From NCBI RefSeq assembly GCF_001487165.1, contig NZ_LN913006.1:2529220-2593219 (forward strand): a DNA stretch of 64,000 nucleotides, read 5' to 3'. The DNA comes from Blautia massiliensis (ex Durand et al. 2017) (lineage in GTDB: Bacteria; Bacillota; Clostridia; Lachnospirales; Lachnospiraceae). The position numbers and the translations under genes are program-made. The notes under the pieces are model-generated. The model saw nothing but the letters and a program-made list of their open reading frames with translations. It searched no databases and was not told where the DNA came from. Positions 1 to 6,601 of this stretch are shown piece by piece (the first letter of the stretch is position 1; each line of letters begins with the position of its first letter).

Positions 1-2
1 GG

Positions 3-515
3 TATTCTACTACTGGAATCAGCGAAATCCTCAAACAAACAGACCTTCCAAAAGGATCTTTTTATTTTTATTTCAAAAGCAAGGATGACCTGGCAACAGC
101 GGTAACGGAATACTATCAAAAAATCTTACTGGAACAATTTCAAAATAGTTCTCAGGGAAATGACTGGGAAAGTTTTATTGAAGAAATCTTTGATTTTTTA
201 TCTGAAAGGACAAATGGACAAACATTTGCAGGCTGCCCGTATGCGGTGATGGGCATGGAAACAGCACTTAGCAAGCCTGCAGTTGCATCTGTATTTATGG
301 AAGGACTGAAAAAATTTGAGCAGATTTTTCAGGAAGTATTGTTATTCTCCGGATTGTCTCCAGATCATGCAAAAATTCTTTCGCAGCGCATGCTTTCTAT
401 CTATCAGGGATATTTTCTTCTTGGACGAATCAGCGCCGATACTTCTTATTTGAAAAATGCCAAAAAAAATATGATTGAAATGTACCGGGAATACCGGGCA
501 TTTCATGGAATCTGA
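3..515 (+). CDS. TetR/AcrR family transcriptional regulator, 5' end outside the window
   Basis: The frame is open from base 3 and ends with TGA at 513-515, so the start codon lies upstream of the window. The first visible residues (TTGISEILKQTDLPKGSFYFYF, here split: TTGISEILKQ, then PKGSFYFYFKSKDDL) are the recognition part of a TetR HTH, where the glycine-serine-phenylalanine turn precedes the Y-x-Y/H-F-x-S-K-x-x-L signature. The remaining ~120 residues form the helical ligand-binding half. It is a DNA-binding repressor whose ligand and target are not visible. It reads away from the minus-strand element to its right. TetR identity is secure; function is unknown. Confidence 0.85.
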   Translation, partial: YSTTGISEILKQTDLPKGSFYFYFKSKDDLATAVTEYYQKILLEQFQNSSQGNDWESFIEEIFDFLSERTNGQTFAGCPYAVMGMETALSKPAVASVFMEGLKKFEQIFQEVLLFSGLSPDHAKILSQRMLSIYQGYFLLGRISADTSYLKNAKKNMIEMYREYRAFHGI

Positions 516-575
516 GAGGAACTTACATGAGTACGGTAATTCGGGCTTGTAACTGCCCAGTCGTAGTAACGGCTT

Positions 576-695
576 TCACTCCGTATTATTCAATTTCGTC
601 AGTCCAATGCTATAAAGCTCTGCACCCTCTTGATAGCGCACAAATTTCTTTGCTATTTTCTTTGTTTTCTCTACATCTTTACGTGCATATCCCAT
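576..695 (-). pseudogene. DUF6462 excisionase-like fragment
   Basis: A 39-codon frame starts at ATG 695 behind a strong AAGGAGG and ends at TGA 576-578. Its residues RYQEGAELYSIGLTK match the start of the winged-helix part of DUF6462 proteins, two of which occur at 10.7-11.2 kb (compare RYQQAEIIYSISHKK there). The family is usually about 65-75 residues and continues with a second helix and an 'I-Y-K-I/V' strand that is absent here. I read it as a truncated copy that may still be translated. It lies between the TetR gene and the toxin-antitoxin terminator. Confidence 0.6.
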
Positions 696-716
696 ACACG
701 GCACCTCCTTTTTTGC

Positions 717-757
717 ATAAAAAAAGCAGCTAACCTATTTTTCATAGACTAACTGCT
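717..757 (-). terminator. Rho-independent terminator downstream of the toxin gene
   Basis: On the minus strand an imperfect stem beginning AGCAGTTAGTCTAT pairs with ATAGGTTAGCTGCT around a short A-rich loop and runs into a T-tract of at least seven. It lies 25 bp downstream of the toxin stop. The first stem arm shares the 12-mer AGCAGTTAGTCT with the three cassette terminators inside the ICE (16.5, 20.9 and 21.6 kb). Confidence 0.7.
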
Positions 758-781
758 CGTGTTTTTGTTCCATATTCTGTT

Positions 782-1120
782 TTAATTTACTGAAACGTCT
801 TCTGTTTGGCTTAACTGTTTATGAATATCACGTCCACCATACATAATTCGCACTACATATACTATTTCAGTTTCATCATCTGTTTTGTAAAATACCAGAT
901 AATTATCCACCGGAAAGAATCGAAGTCCTCTGCTGTGCCACGGTTCTTCCTCATAGAGCCGATTTCTATTCGGCATAGTATCCAGCTTCCGAATTGCCGT
1001 CATAATCCGCTCTGCCTGTCCTGCAGCATTCTCCGGAGCTAACAGTTCCTCTGAAATATATCTGAAAATGTTTCGCAGATCTTTCTTTGCTCCTGCTGTA
1101 TACATCACTTTATATTTCAT
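782..1120 (-). CDS. RelE/ParE-family toxin
   Basis: A 112-residue protein of the type II toxin fold. The N-terminus (YKVMYTAGAKKDLRNIFRYI) is the typical beta strand followed by the K-D-L-x-x-I helix, and the C-terminal half has the F-P-V-x-N-Y-L-V-F-Y strand and the V-x-R-I-M-Y-G-x-R-D end characteristic of RelE/ParE proteins. It should act on ribosome-bound mRNA (RelE) or gyrase (ParE); sequence alone does not separate these. It overlaps the upstream antitoxin by 4 nt (ATGA), which implies translational coupling, and the pair probably stabilises the surrounding mobile element. Confidence 0.88.
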   Translation of the reverse strand: MKYKVMYTAGAKKDLRNIFRYISEELLAPENAAGQAERIMTAIRKLDTMPNRNRLYEEEPWHSRGLRFFPVDNYLVFYKTDDETEIVYVVRIMYGGRDIHKQLSQTEDVSVN

Positions 1121-1425
1121 ATACCAAATTCCTGTTTCATTTCTGCTTCAACTTCATCTGCTGAATACACTCTGCCAGCCTTAATATCTTCCATGCCTTT
1201 TTCTATTTCTGCATTGAACTGTTCCTTTGTCAGAGAGCCATATGCAACAGGCTCCTCATAAGCTGGAAGTTTCATCTCAAAAGGAATTCCTCTCTGGAGT
1301 ACAATCTGTCTCAGAAACATTCCTACTGCATTGGACATTGGAATTCCAAGTCGATCAAGCACCTGCTCTGCCTGTTCTTTCACTTCAGGCTCAACACGTG
1401 CAAATACATTTGCTGTTCTTGCCAT
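1117..1425 (-). CDS. RelB/DinJ-family antitoxin
   Basis: The chosen start is the ATG at 1425 (MARTANVFARVEPEVKEQAE), which has AGAGGAGG 7 nt upstream; the frame stays open further upstream without another good ribosome site. The N-terminal ribbon-helix-helix (residues ~1-50: T-A-N-V-x-A-R-V then a helix and G-I-P-M-S-N-A-V-G-M-F-L) is the classic DinJ/RelB DNA-binding segment, and the acidic C-terminus would wrap the toxin. It is expected to autorepress its own promoter with the toxin as corepressor. The gene is directly upstream of, and overlaps, the toxin. Confidence 0.9.
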   Translation of the reverse strand: MARTANVFARVEPEVKEQAEQVLDRLGIPMSNAVGMFLRQIVLQRGIPFEMKLPAYEEPVAYGSLTKEQFNAEIEKGMEDIKAGRVYSADEVEAEMKQEFGI

Positions 1426-1518
1426 AGATATCGCCTCCTCTTTTTTCTTCATTATATTTCGTTTGATTGCAAATTGCAAGCAGTTCGCAATCTTTTTTAT
1501 CATTAATACGCTGGCAGG

Positions 1519-1576
1519 TGGCAGACGGCAGAGAGGTTATCTATAAAACTCTGTATTTTTGTAAGCACTCTGCCAC
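1519..1576. repeat. 58-bp structured repeat, copy 1
   Basis: This segment resembles 3522-3579 in the same orientation. Both keep GGCAGAC at the left, TATCTATAAAA near the middle and CTCTGCCAC at the right. Read on the minus strand it forms nested stems: an outer GGCAGA/TCTGCC and an inner CAGAG/CTCTG around TTTTATAGATAAC. It lies downstream of the DUF4365-partner gene and upstream of the antitoxin. Confidence 0.75.
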
Positions 1577-1701
1577 TATCAATCTTTTAGTCTGATACGC
1601 TTTTCTTGTTTTTAATTAATCCGATATTTCGGATACAAAAAGACCACTTCTGTATTTTTACAAAAATGGTCTCTCGTACCCTACTATTTAATTACTTTGC
1701 G

Positions 1702-2859
1702 CTAATCAATAATGGAAAATGACTCTGCCGTCATTAATTTTTTCCTTTTACCATTATCTTCAATTTCCCCAATCACTTCGACATGACTACCCGATTCATG
1801 CGCCTCTATTGCCTTATTATAATCATCTTTAGCCAATTGTACACTTACTGTTTTTTTGCTATCGTTCTCATCTAAATATACTATCGTTACCTTTCCATTT
1901 GTTCTTTTGGAGGCATCCGGTATAGATTCTAGCTTTTTTACTCTTCCAACAATTTTGGTATGAGTATTTATAGTTTCTCTTAATTTTTCTATAGCCATGG
2001 TTATCGGTTGATAATAATCATGTGTTAAAGTAATTCTGTCCTGATCACAACGATTTGTTTTAACAACAGGAGACCATTGTGCAATAAACTCTACTGCCGT
2101 ATCCTGCTCTGAGATATTCATTCCTGTTAGGGCTTCATAAAAATTAGCACTTATCATCGCCCCTTCATCTTCAGAAATCAATTTATCAATTTCCCCATTG
2201 TCTATATTTGCTTTAATATTTGAAACATTTGACATAATTCGTTTTGTCACCTTGCGTGTTAGCGAATTTGCACATTGTTCTTCATCAGAAAAAATACTTA
2301 ATTGTCTATATTCTTCCGATTCATCTAATTCAGCAAAAGGGCATACTACAGAAATAACATAGCTACCAATTTCTGTTTGACCAAATTTGCAATTATTTAT
2401 AAATTGAGAAACCGCTTCTTCTGGTCTTCCTTGATGAATATGCTTCGGATGAAGAACATCTAGAGCCGTTGCTGCTATCAGCTTTTTAGCATTTTCAAAT
2501 AAATTAATCGCATCATCAAAAAATATACTACCAGCTTCAACGTCTTTTTTCTGCAATCTAATTTTCAATATATCTGTATTAGGGTTTAATAAATATAACA
2601 TCAACTGTTCTGTTGATTGTCCTTCTAAAAATGCAATCTGTTCAATTGCATCAAACATTGCTTTTTTATAATCCGCTAATGTTTTATCAATTGGTATTAT
2701 TACCTGATAGAATTCTTCCTTCTCTGTAATTTTTTGAAAGATTTTAATATATTCCTTTTTGGTTTTATATTGCATCCAACCGGTATCTTTAAGGTATCTT
2801 ACTACAGCATGAGGATTTATCTTTTCTGTCAGGTCCATGAAATTAACTGAATAGATCAT
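1702..2859 (-). CDS. Uncharacterised protein paired with a DUF4365 protein
   Basis: I do not recognise the family. The chosen start is ATG 2859, which overlaps the stop of the upstream gene by 4 nt (ATGA) and has GGAGG 7 nt upstream; a GTG at 2865 is the alternative. The 385-residue product has no signal peptide or membrane segment. The N-terminal half is mixed alpha/beta with a helix-rich middle. The last ~90 residues (from HTKIVGRVKKLES to the end) look like a small beta-rich module that could be an OB-like or nucleic-acid-binding domain; that is inference. It is translationally coupled to a nuclease-like gene and lies between two direct repeats, suggesting a two-gene cargo unit, possibly defence. 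Confidence 0.6.
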   Translation of the reverse strand: MIYSVNFMDLTEKINPHAVVRYLKDTGWMQYKTKKEYIKIFQKITEKEEFYQVIIPIDKTLADYKKAMFDAIEQIAFLEGQSTEQLMLYLLNPNTDILKIRLQKKDVEAGSIFFDDAINLFENAKKLIAATALDVLHPKHIHQGRPEEAVSQFINNCKFGQTEIGSYVISVVCPFAELDESEEYRQLSIFSDEEQCANSLTRKVTKRIMSNVSNIKANIDNGEIDKLISEDEGAMISANFYEALTGMNISEQDTAVEFIAQWSPVVKTNRCDQDRITLTHDYYQPITMAIEKLRETINTHTKIVGRVKKLESIPDASKRTNGKVTIVYLDENDSKKTVSVQLAKDDYNKAIEAHESGSHVEVIGEIEDNGKRKKLMTAESFSIID

Positions 2860-3365
2860 GGCCACTCCTCCTTTGCTATTTTTTCAAGTATCTCTAACAA
2901 AGTATCTTTATTAATCAAGTTTTTCTTATTAATAGATACCGTAACCGTGTTTTTGTTATCAGATGGTGACTCATTAGAAAAATCAGCCCAATACATACAT
3001 CCATTAATCAGCAAATCTTTTTCTGACCACTTTACCCAGGTATCTTCGTCCTCAGGCAACACAAGCAATCCCAAAATAATAGGAGTCGTACATCTTGTGC
3101 ATAAATCGTTAAAATTCTTTACTTTTAATTTATAATGAAGTATTTCTTCATCATCTGTATATTGAGATACCGATGATGTGCATTTCAACTGAATTCTTAA
3201 AGAAGACATATATTTCGTTCCATCATCAAGAGTTATTAATTTCTTCATAATGCCGTCTGTACTATCATCATCATGTCTTTGGAGATCAAAAGAAACGCTT
3301 GCACTTGCGCAAACCGCTGAAAGATAACTAATATGGATATCCTCTTTATCATTTGTCGTGAGCAT
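2856..3365 (-). CDS. DUF4365 domain protein (PD-(D/E)XK-like nuclease candidate)
   Basis: The ATG at 3365 is preferred because GGAGGG lies 6 nt upstream; the ATG at 3383 has no ribosome site. The N-terminus (ISYLSAVCASASVSFDLQRHDDDSTDG) matches the DUF4365 pattern of a helix, then an acidic 'D-x-x-D-G' stretch, followed by a strand ending R-I-Q-L-K-C-T-S (residues ~63-70). The D43 and Q65-x-K67 arrangement resembles the D...(E/Q)-x-K core of restriction-endonuclease folds. The protein is 169 residues, typical for the family. Its stop overlaps the next gene's start, so the two are likely made together. Nuclease activity is inferred, not shown. Confidence 0.7.
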   Translation of the reverse strand: MLTTNDKEDIHISYLSAVCASASVSFDLQRHDDDSTDGIMKKLITLDDGTKYMSSLRIQLKCTSSVSQYTDDEEILHYKLKVKNFNDLCTRCTTPIILGLLVLPEDEDTWVKWSEKDLLINGCMYWADFSNESPSDNKNTVTVSINKKNLINKDTLLEILEKIAKEEWP

Positions 3366-3521
3366 TTTTATCCCTCCGTTCATTTATTATTGATGAAATT
3401 ATACCACACTTCTGAACAGATGGAACACATAATATCTATTTTGTCAGGTATTAATTCTCCTCTATACCTTACAGATTCCTTCTTCAACTTATCTCTGTGT
3501 ACTTTGAAATATTTATACACC

Positions 3522-3579
3522 GGCAGACAACAGATAAGGTATCTATAAAAATCTGTATTTACTTCAATGACTCTGCCAC
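3522..3579. repeat. 58-bp structured repeat, copy 2
   Basis: Same orientation as 1519-1576, with the two-gene DUF4365 unit between the copies. On the minus strand the outer stem GGCAGA/TCTGCC is kept. The inner stem is ACAGAT/ATCTGT, where copy 1 has CAGAG/CTCTG: both sides changed together, so base pairing is preserved. The repeat begins immediately downstream of the replication-protein gene. Confidence 0.75.
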
Positions 3580-3582
3580 CCA

Positions 3583-5469
3583 TCATTCTTTTAATTGAAT
3601 ACTATTCTCCTGCTTTTCATTTACTTGGTACTCCAACTCATTCTTCATCCGGCTTCTCACATCACGCATTGTTCGCCCGGATATTCCCTGTTCCTTTGCT
3701 TTTTCATCTAATTCCCTGATTGAAATTTCTTTTTTATCAGCAAGAAGTTCCCTGATTAACTTTGCCCCTCTCTCCAGCTTTGTTTCTGTTGCTTTTCCTT
3801 CTTTTCCATCTAACAATTCATCTGCGGAAATCTCATAGGCTCCCACCCATCGGAAACCTTCTTCGTCTCCCAGTTTAAATGCCATTGTCTCCCCTGGTGG
3901 CGCAAGAGAACTTTTTTCATGTATCAATACCCTTGTGGTTGGATCTTTTCTTACTTTCCCGATGAAAATCAAGCTTCGCACTGCTGCCATAATATCAATA
4001 GAACCAAGTCCTCGATACGTGCTCTGTGTTCCGGAAGATTTATTCAGATGTCCAATCAGCACAATGGCACATCCGGTCTTCTCTGCAATCATTCCCAGTT
4101 TTCGGAACACCGGACGCACTTCATTTGCACGGTTTATATCCACATCTGCTCCAATAAAGGCCTGTACCGGATCAATGATTACAAGCCTCACATGATTCTG
4201 CCTGACTGCCTTTTCAATTCGATCATCGGATAAAGTCAACGCTTCTTCCGAATCATCAATCACCATAACCCTGCTTAGATTAGCACCTGCTTCTACCAAT
4301 CTTGGCTTAATGGTATCGCCCATGCCATCCTCCGCAGTCTGATAGATTACATTGAATGGTTCGATATCTTCCATATTCGGAAACAATTTTCTGTTGGTAC
4401 AGGCTGCCGTCAGCATCATAGCAAAATAAGTTTTTCCTTCTCCCGGATTTCCCTGAATGATTGTCAGTTTTCCAAATGGAATATAAGGAAACCACAGCCA
4501 TTCCACACTGGTCTGTTCAATGTCTTCATAACACAACATCGGCACTAATTCTTCCTTTTCCGGTACTTTAATTGTGATTGTTTCTGCAATTGCTTTCTTT
4601 CTGTCGGCGTTTTTATCACAGAGAATTTCGTTCCAGTCTTTTCGTGATGGTTTCAGACGAATTACACTGTACCCCTCCGGAATTTCTTCTGCCAGTTTCT
4701 TACAAGCCTCATTCCCTGCCTGGTCATTATCCAGGCACAGGAAAACAGAAGTAATCTGAGGGCGTTCAGAAAGAAAAGTCATCAGTGCCACACTGGAGAC
4801 TCCACCCAGACTCAGGTAACTGCGCTTTTTCCAATCTTTTGGAAATAACTGGATAAATGAAAGCAAATCAATAGCTGCTTCAAATACAAACAACTGATTA
4901 TCCGTTCCTCTGTAACTGAATCCATAAGATTTACCAGAACCTGTTACATCTCCTCGATATTTTATTTCACCAGTTCCCCGGCAGTGTGCATATCTCGGAA
5001 TACCATCTGCATCTCTGCCGACAAATATAACATTATGATGTTTCTTTTCTTCGTAAATATCACCTCTGTCAATCCAATCTTCCACCAGTGTTTTCTCAAT
5101 CTCTCTTTTTTCTGTCAGATACTTCATGATTTTTTCATTATCCTCATTTTTCTCCGGTAATCGGAAGTCTTTAGACGGGGCGGGGCAGGACTTCTGCCTG
5201 CCTTCGCCTTCTTCCCCAATCAGAATTTTCACTGCTTCCGGGAATGTTGCATAATAAAATTCCATCACAAAGTCTACCGGATAACCGCCCTTACTCTGAC
5301 TATGCCGATACCATCGATTTCCGGATATCGTTACACTGTCATGCTTTTTCCAACGGTATTCTCTGCCACTTTTCATCAACTGTTCCCCTTGTTCGTTCAG
5401 AAAAGACACAAGATCGGTCTGGTTTGCTCTTGCAACCTCCACATAAAATATACATCGATTAAAAAACAT
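3583..5469 (-). CDS. Toprim (DUF3991-type)/AAA RepA-like replication protein
   Basis: The N-terminal ~90 residues (NQTDLVSFLNEQG ... RWYRHSQSKGGYPVDFVMEFY) form the zinc-less CHC2/DUF3991-type module of mobile-element primases. A Toprim-like segment follows (FVFEAAIDLLSF, then VFLCLDNDQAGNEAC). An AAA_25/RepA-type ATPase then carries Walker A GNPGEGKT, Walker B LVIIDPVQAF and the sensor IVLIGHLNK. The end looks like a winged helix. The protein probably initiates or primes element replication. The ATG at 5469 (AGGGAAAA just upstream, 7 nt after the previous stop) is preferred over 5493, which would overlap the upstream gene. It is the main replication gene of region A. Confidence 0.85.
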   Translation of the reverse strand: MFFNRCIFYVEVARANQTDLVSFLNEQGEQLMKSGREYRWKKHDSVTISGNRWYRHSQSKGGYPVDFVMEFYYATFPEAVKILIGEEGEGRQKSCPAPSKDFRLPEKNEDNEKIMKYLTEKREIEKTLVEDWIDRGDIYEEKKHHNVIFVGRDADGIPRYAHCRGTGEIKYRGDVTGSGKSYGFSYRGTDNQLFVFEAAIDLLSFIQLFPKDWKKRSYLSLGGVSSVALMTFLSERPQITSVFLCLDNDQAGNEACKKLAEEIPEGYSVIRLKPSRKDWNEILCDKNADRKKAIAETITIKVPEKEELVPMLCYEDIEQTSVEWLWFPYIPFGKLTIIQGNPGEGKTYFAMMLTAACTNRKLFPNMEDIEPFNVIYQTAEDGMGDTIKPRLVEAGANLSRVMVIDDSEEALTLSDDRIEKAVRQNHVRLVIIDPVQAFIGADVDINRANEVRPVFRKLGMIAEKTGCAIVLIGHLNKSSGTQSTYRGLGSIDIMAAVRSLIFIGKVRKDPTTRVLIHEKSSLAPPGETMAFKLGDEEGFRWVGAYEISADELLDGKEGKATETKLERGAKLIRELLADKKEISIRELDEKAKEQGISGRTMRDVRSRMKNELEYQVNEKQENSIQLKE

Positions 5470-5476
5470 TTTTTCC

Positions 5477-6373
5477 CTATGCATAAATAGCAATTGGGAT
5501 CACAATAGCAGCCGGTCCTTCTATTTTCGTCTTTAATTCCGGCAAATTAAATTGTTTCATATCCTCCGTTTTAAATTCTGCAAACATTTCATTTAATAAG
5601 TCTTCCTGCAAAATCGACAACGATGTTTTTCTGAGTAAATCAATGTTTTCTGTATCCTCTTTGCATATGAATATTACTTTTCCAAGAACTTTAAAATGCC
5701 CACCAATGATTTCTGATATATTATCATTCGCAAGATATTGTTCTTGGACTGACAAGACAGTCGTTCCTTTGTTATCTGATAATATAAAATCTATTGTTCC
5801 ACTATGTTTTAATTCATCCGCAAATAATTTAATTTGCTTTACCATTTCATCATCTTTTTTCTTTTGATTTTTTGCCTGTGTTTTACCCCCTACTTGAGGT
5901 TGTTCTGCGAAAATATTTGCCATACGAAATAAATCAATGAAACTATCCATATAATTTATTATCGGATTCTTTTGTAATTCTCCTTCAACTTCGATAAAAT
6001 CACCTACTTGCATTTTTAAAAAATCCAAATCAGATTTTAATATCTTTTGTTGTACTAAAAATCCTCGAAACTTTGATAAAAGAGAAACATTTGTATGTAT
6101 CTTTTCTTTAACAATACTTTCATTTTCGCCTTTATTTCCTTCATGGCTTATTCCACCAGAAACATCAATTTTTAATAACTTACTTAAGATACTGGCAGAT
6201 GTTGAAATTCCCGCATCAATTTTCTGTGAAGAACTATTTTCTTTATGCTCTGTATAATTAATTTGACTTACCATTGAAAATCCATCTTCCATAATAGCAA
6301 GCATATCCAAAACAATTTTTTCATTTATATATATCGGAATAATAAGTCTATCTGATTTTATATTATGTTCCAC
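5477..6373 (-). CDS. DUF6414 family protein
   Basis: A 298-residue soluble protein begun by GTG 6373 with GGAAGGG 8 nt upstream. The opening 'LIIPIYINEKIVLDMLAIMEDGFSMV' (here noted as LIIPIYINE, VLDMLAIMEDGFSMV) is the conserved N-terminal signature of DUF6414 proteins: a strand, then an acidic D-G-F-S motif. The middle is Lys/Gln-rich (KTQAKNQKKKDD) and the last third is mixed alpha/beta. No catalytic motif or membrane segment is visible and no function is known. It sits between the restriction-modification gene and the replication protein, 7 nt before the latter, so the two are likely cotranscribed. Confidence 0.65.
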   Translation of the reverse strand: MEHNIKSDRLIIPIYINEKIVLDMLAIMEDGFSMVSQINYTEHKENSSSQKIDAGISTSASILSKLLKIDVSGGISHEGNKGENESIVKEKIHTNVSLLSKFRGFLVQQKILKSDLDFLKMQVGDFIEVEGELQKNPIINYMDSFIDLFRMANIFAEQPQVGGKTQAKNQKKKDDEMVKQIKLFADELKHSGTIDFILSDNKGTTVLSVQEQYLANDNISEIIGGHFKVLGKVIFICKEDTENIDLLRKTSLSILQEDLLNEMFAEFKTEDMKQFNLPELKTKIEGPAAIVIPIAIYA

Positions 6374-6601
6374 AATTTTACCCTTCCTTCATTTATCTAT
6401 AGCATATTTTTTGAATAAAAATTCATGATGCACAGGTGAAGACGCACCATTATCCGAAATCTACGATTTTGCTATATTTCTGAATTGAAATTTTTCAAAT
6501 CCATAAACAGCACCGCTGGTCGCACGATACAGGCAGATCCCATCACCTGTATAGAAGTGCGTTCTTAGCTTTGCTAAGAGAATTATGCCGTATCCGGCGT
6601 G

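Noticed and set aside
527-733. 68-codon plus-strand ORF after the TetR gene
   Set aside because: It lies opposite the DUF6462 fragment, which has a strong ribosome site and family similarity; the plus-strand protein looks unstructured.
3380-3586. 68-codon minus-strand ORF between the replication gene and the DUF4365 gene
   Set aside because: It runs through the structured 58-bp repeat, has no ribosome site and no family resemblance; the repeat explains the sequence better.
6374-6601. Possible terminator between the MmeI-like gene and DUF6414
   Set aside because: A short CTTAGC/GCTAAG hairpin near 6.57 kb has no T-tract, so termination is not supported; nothing else is visible in the 228 bp.
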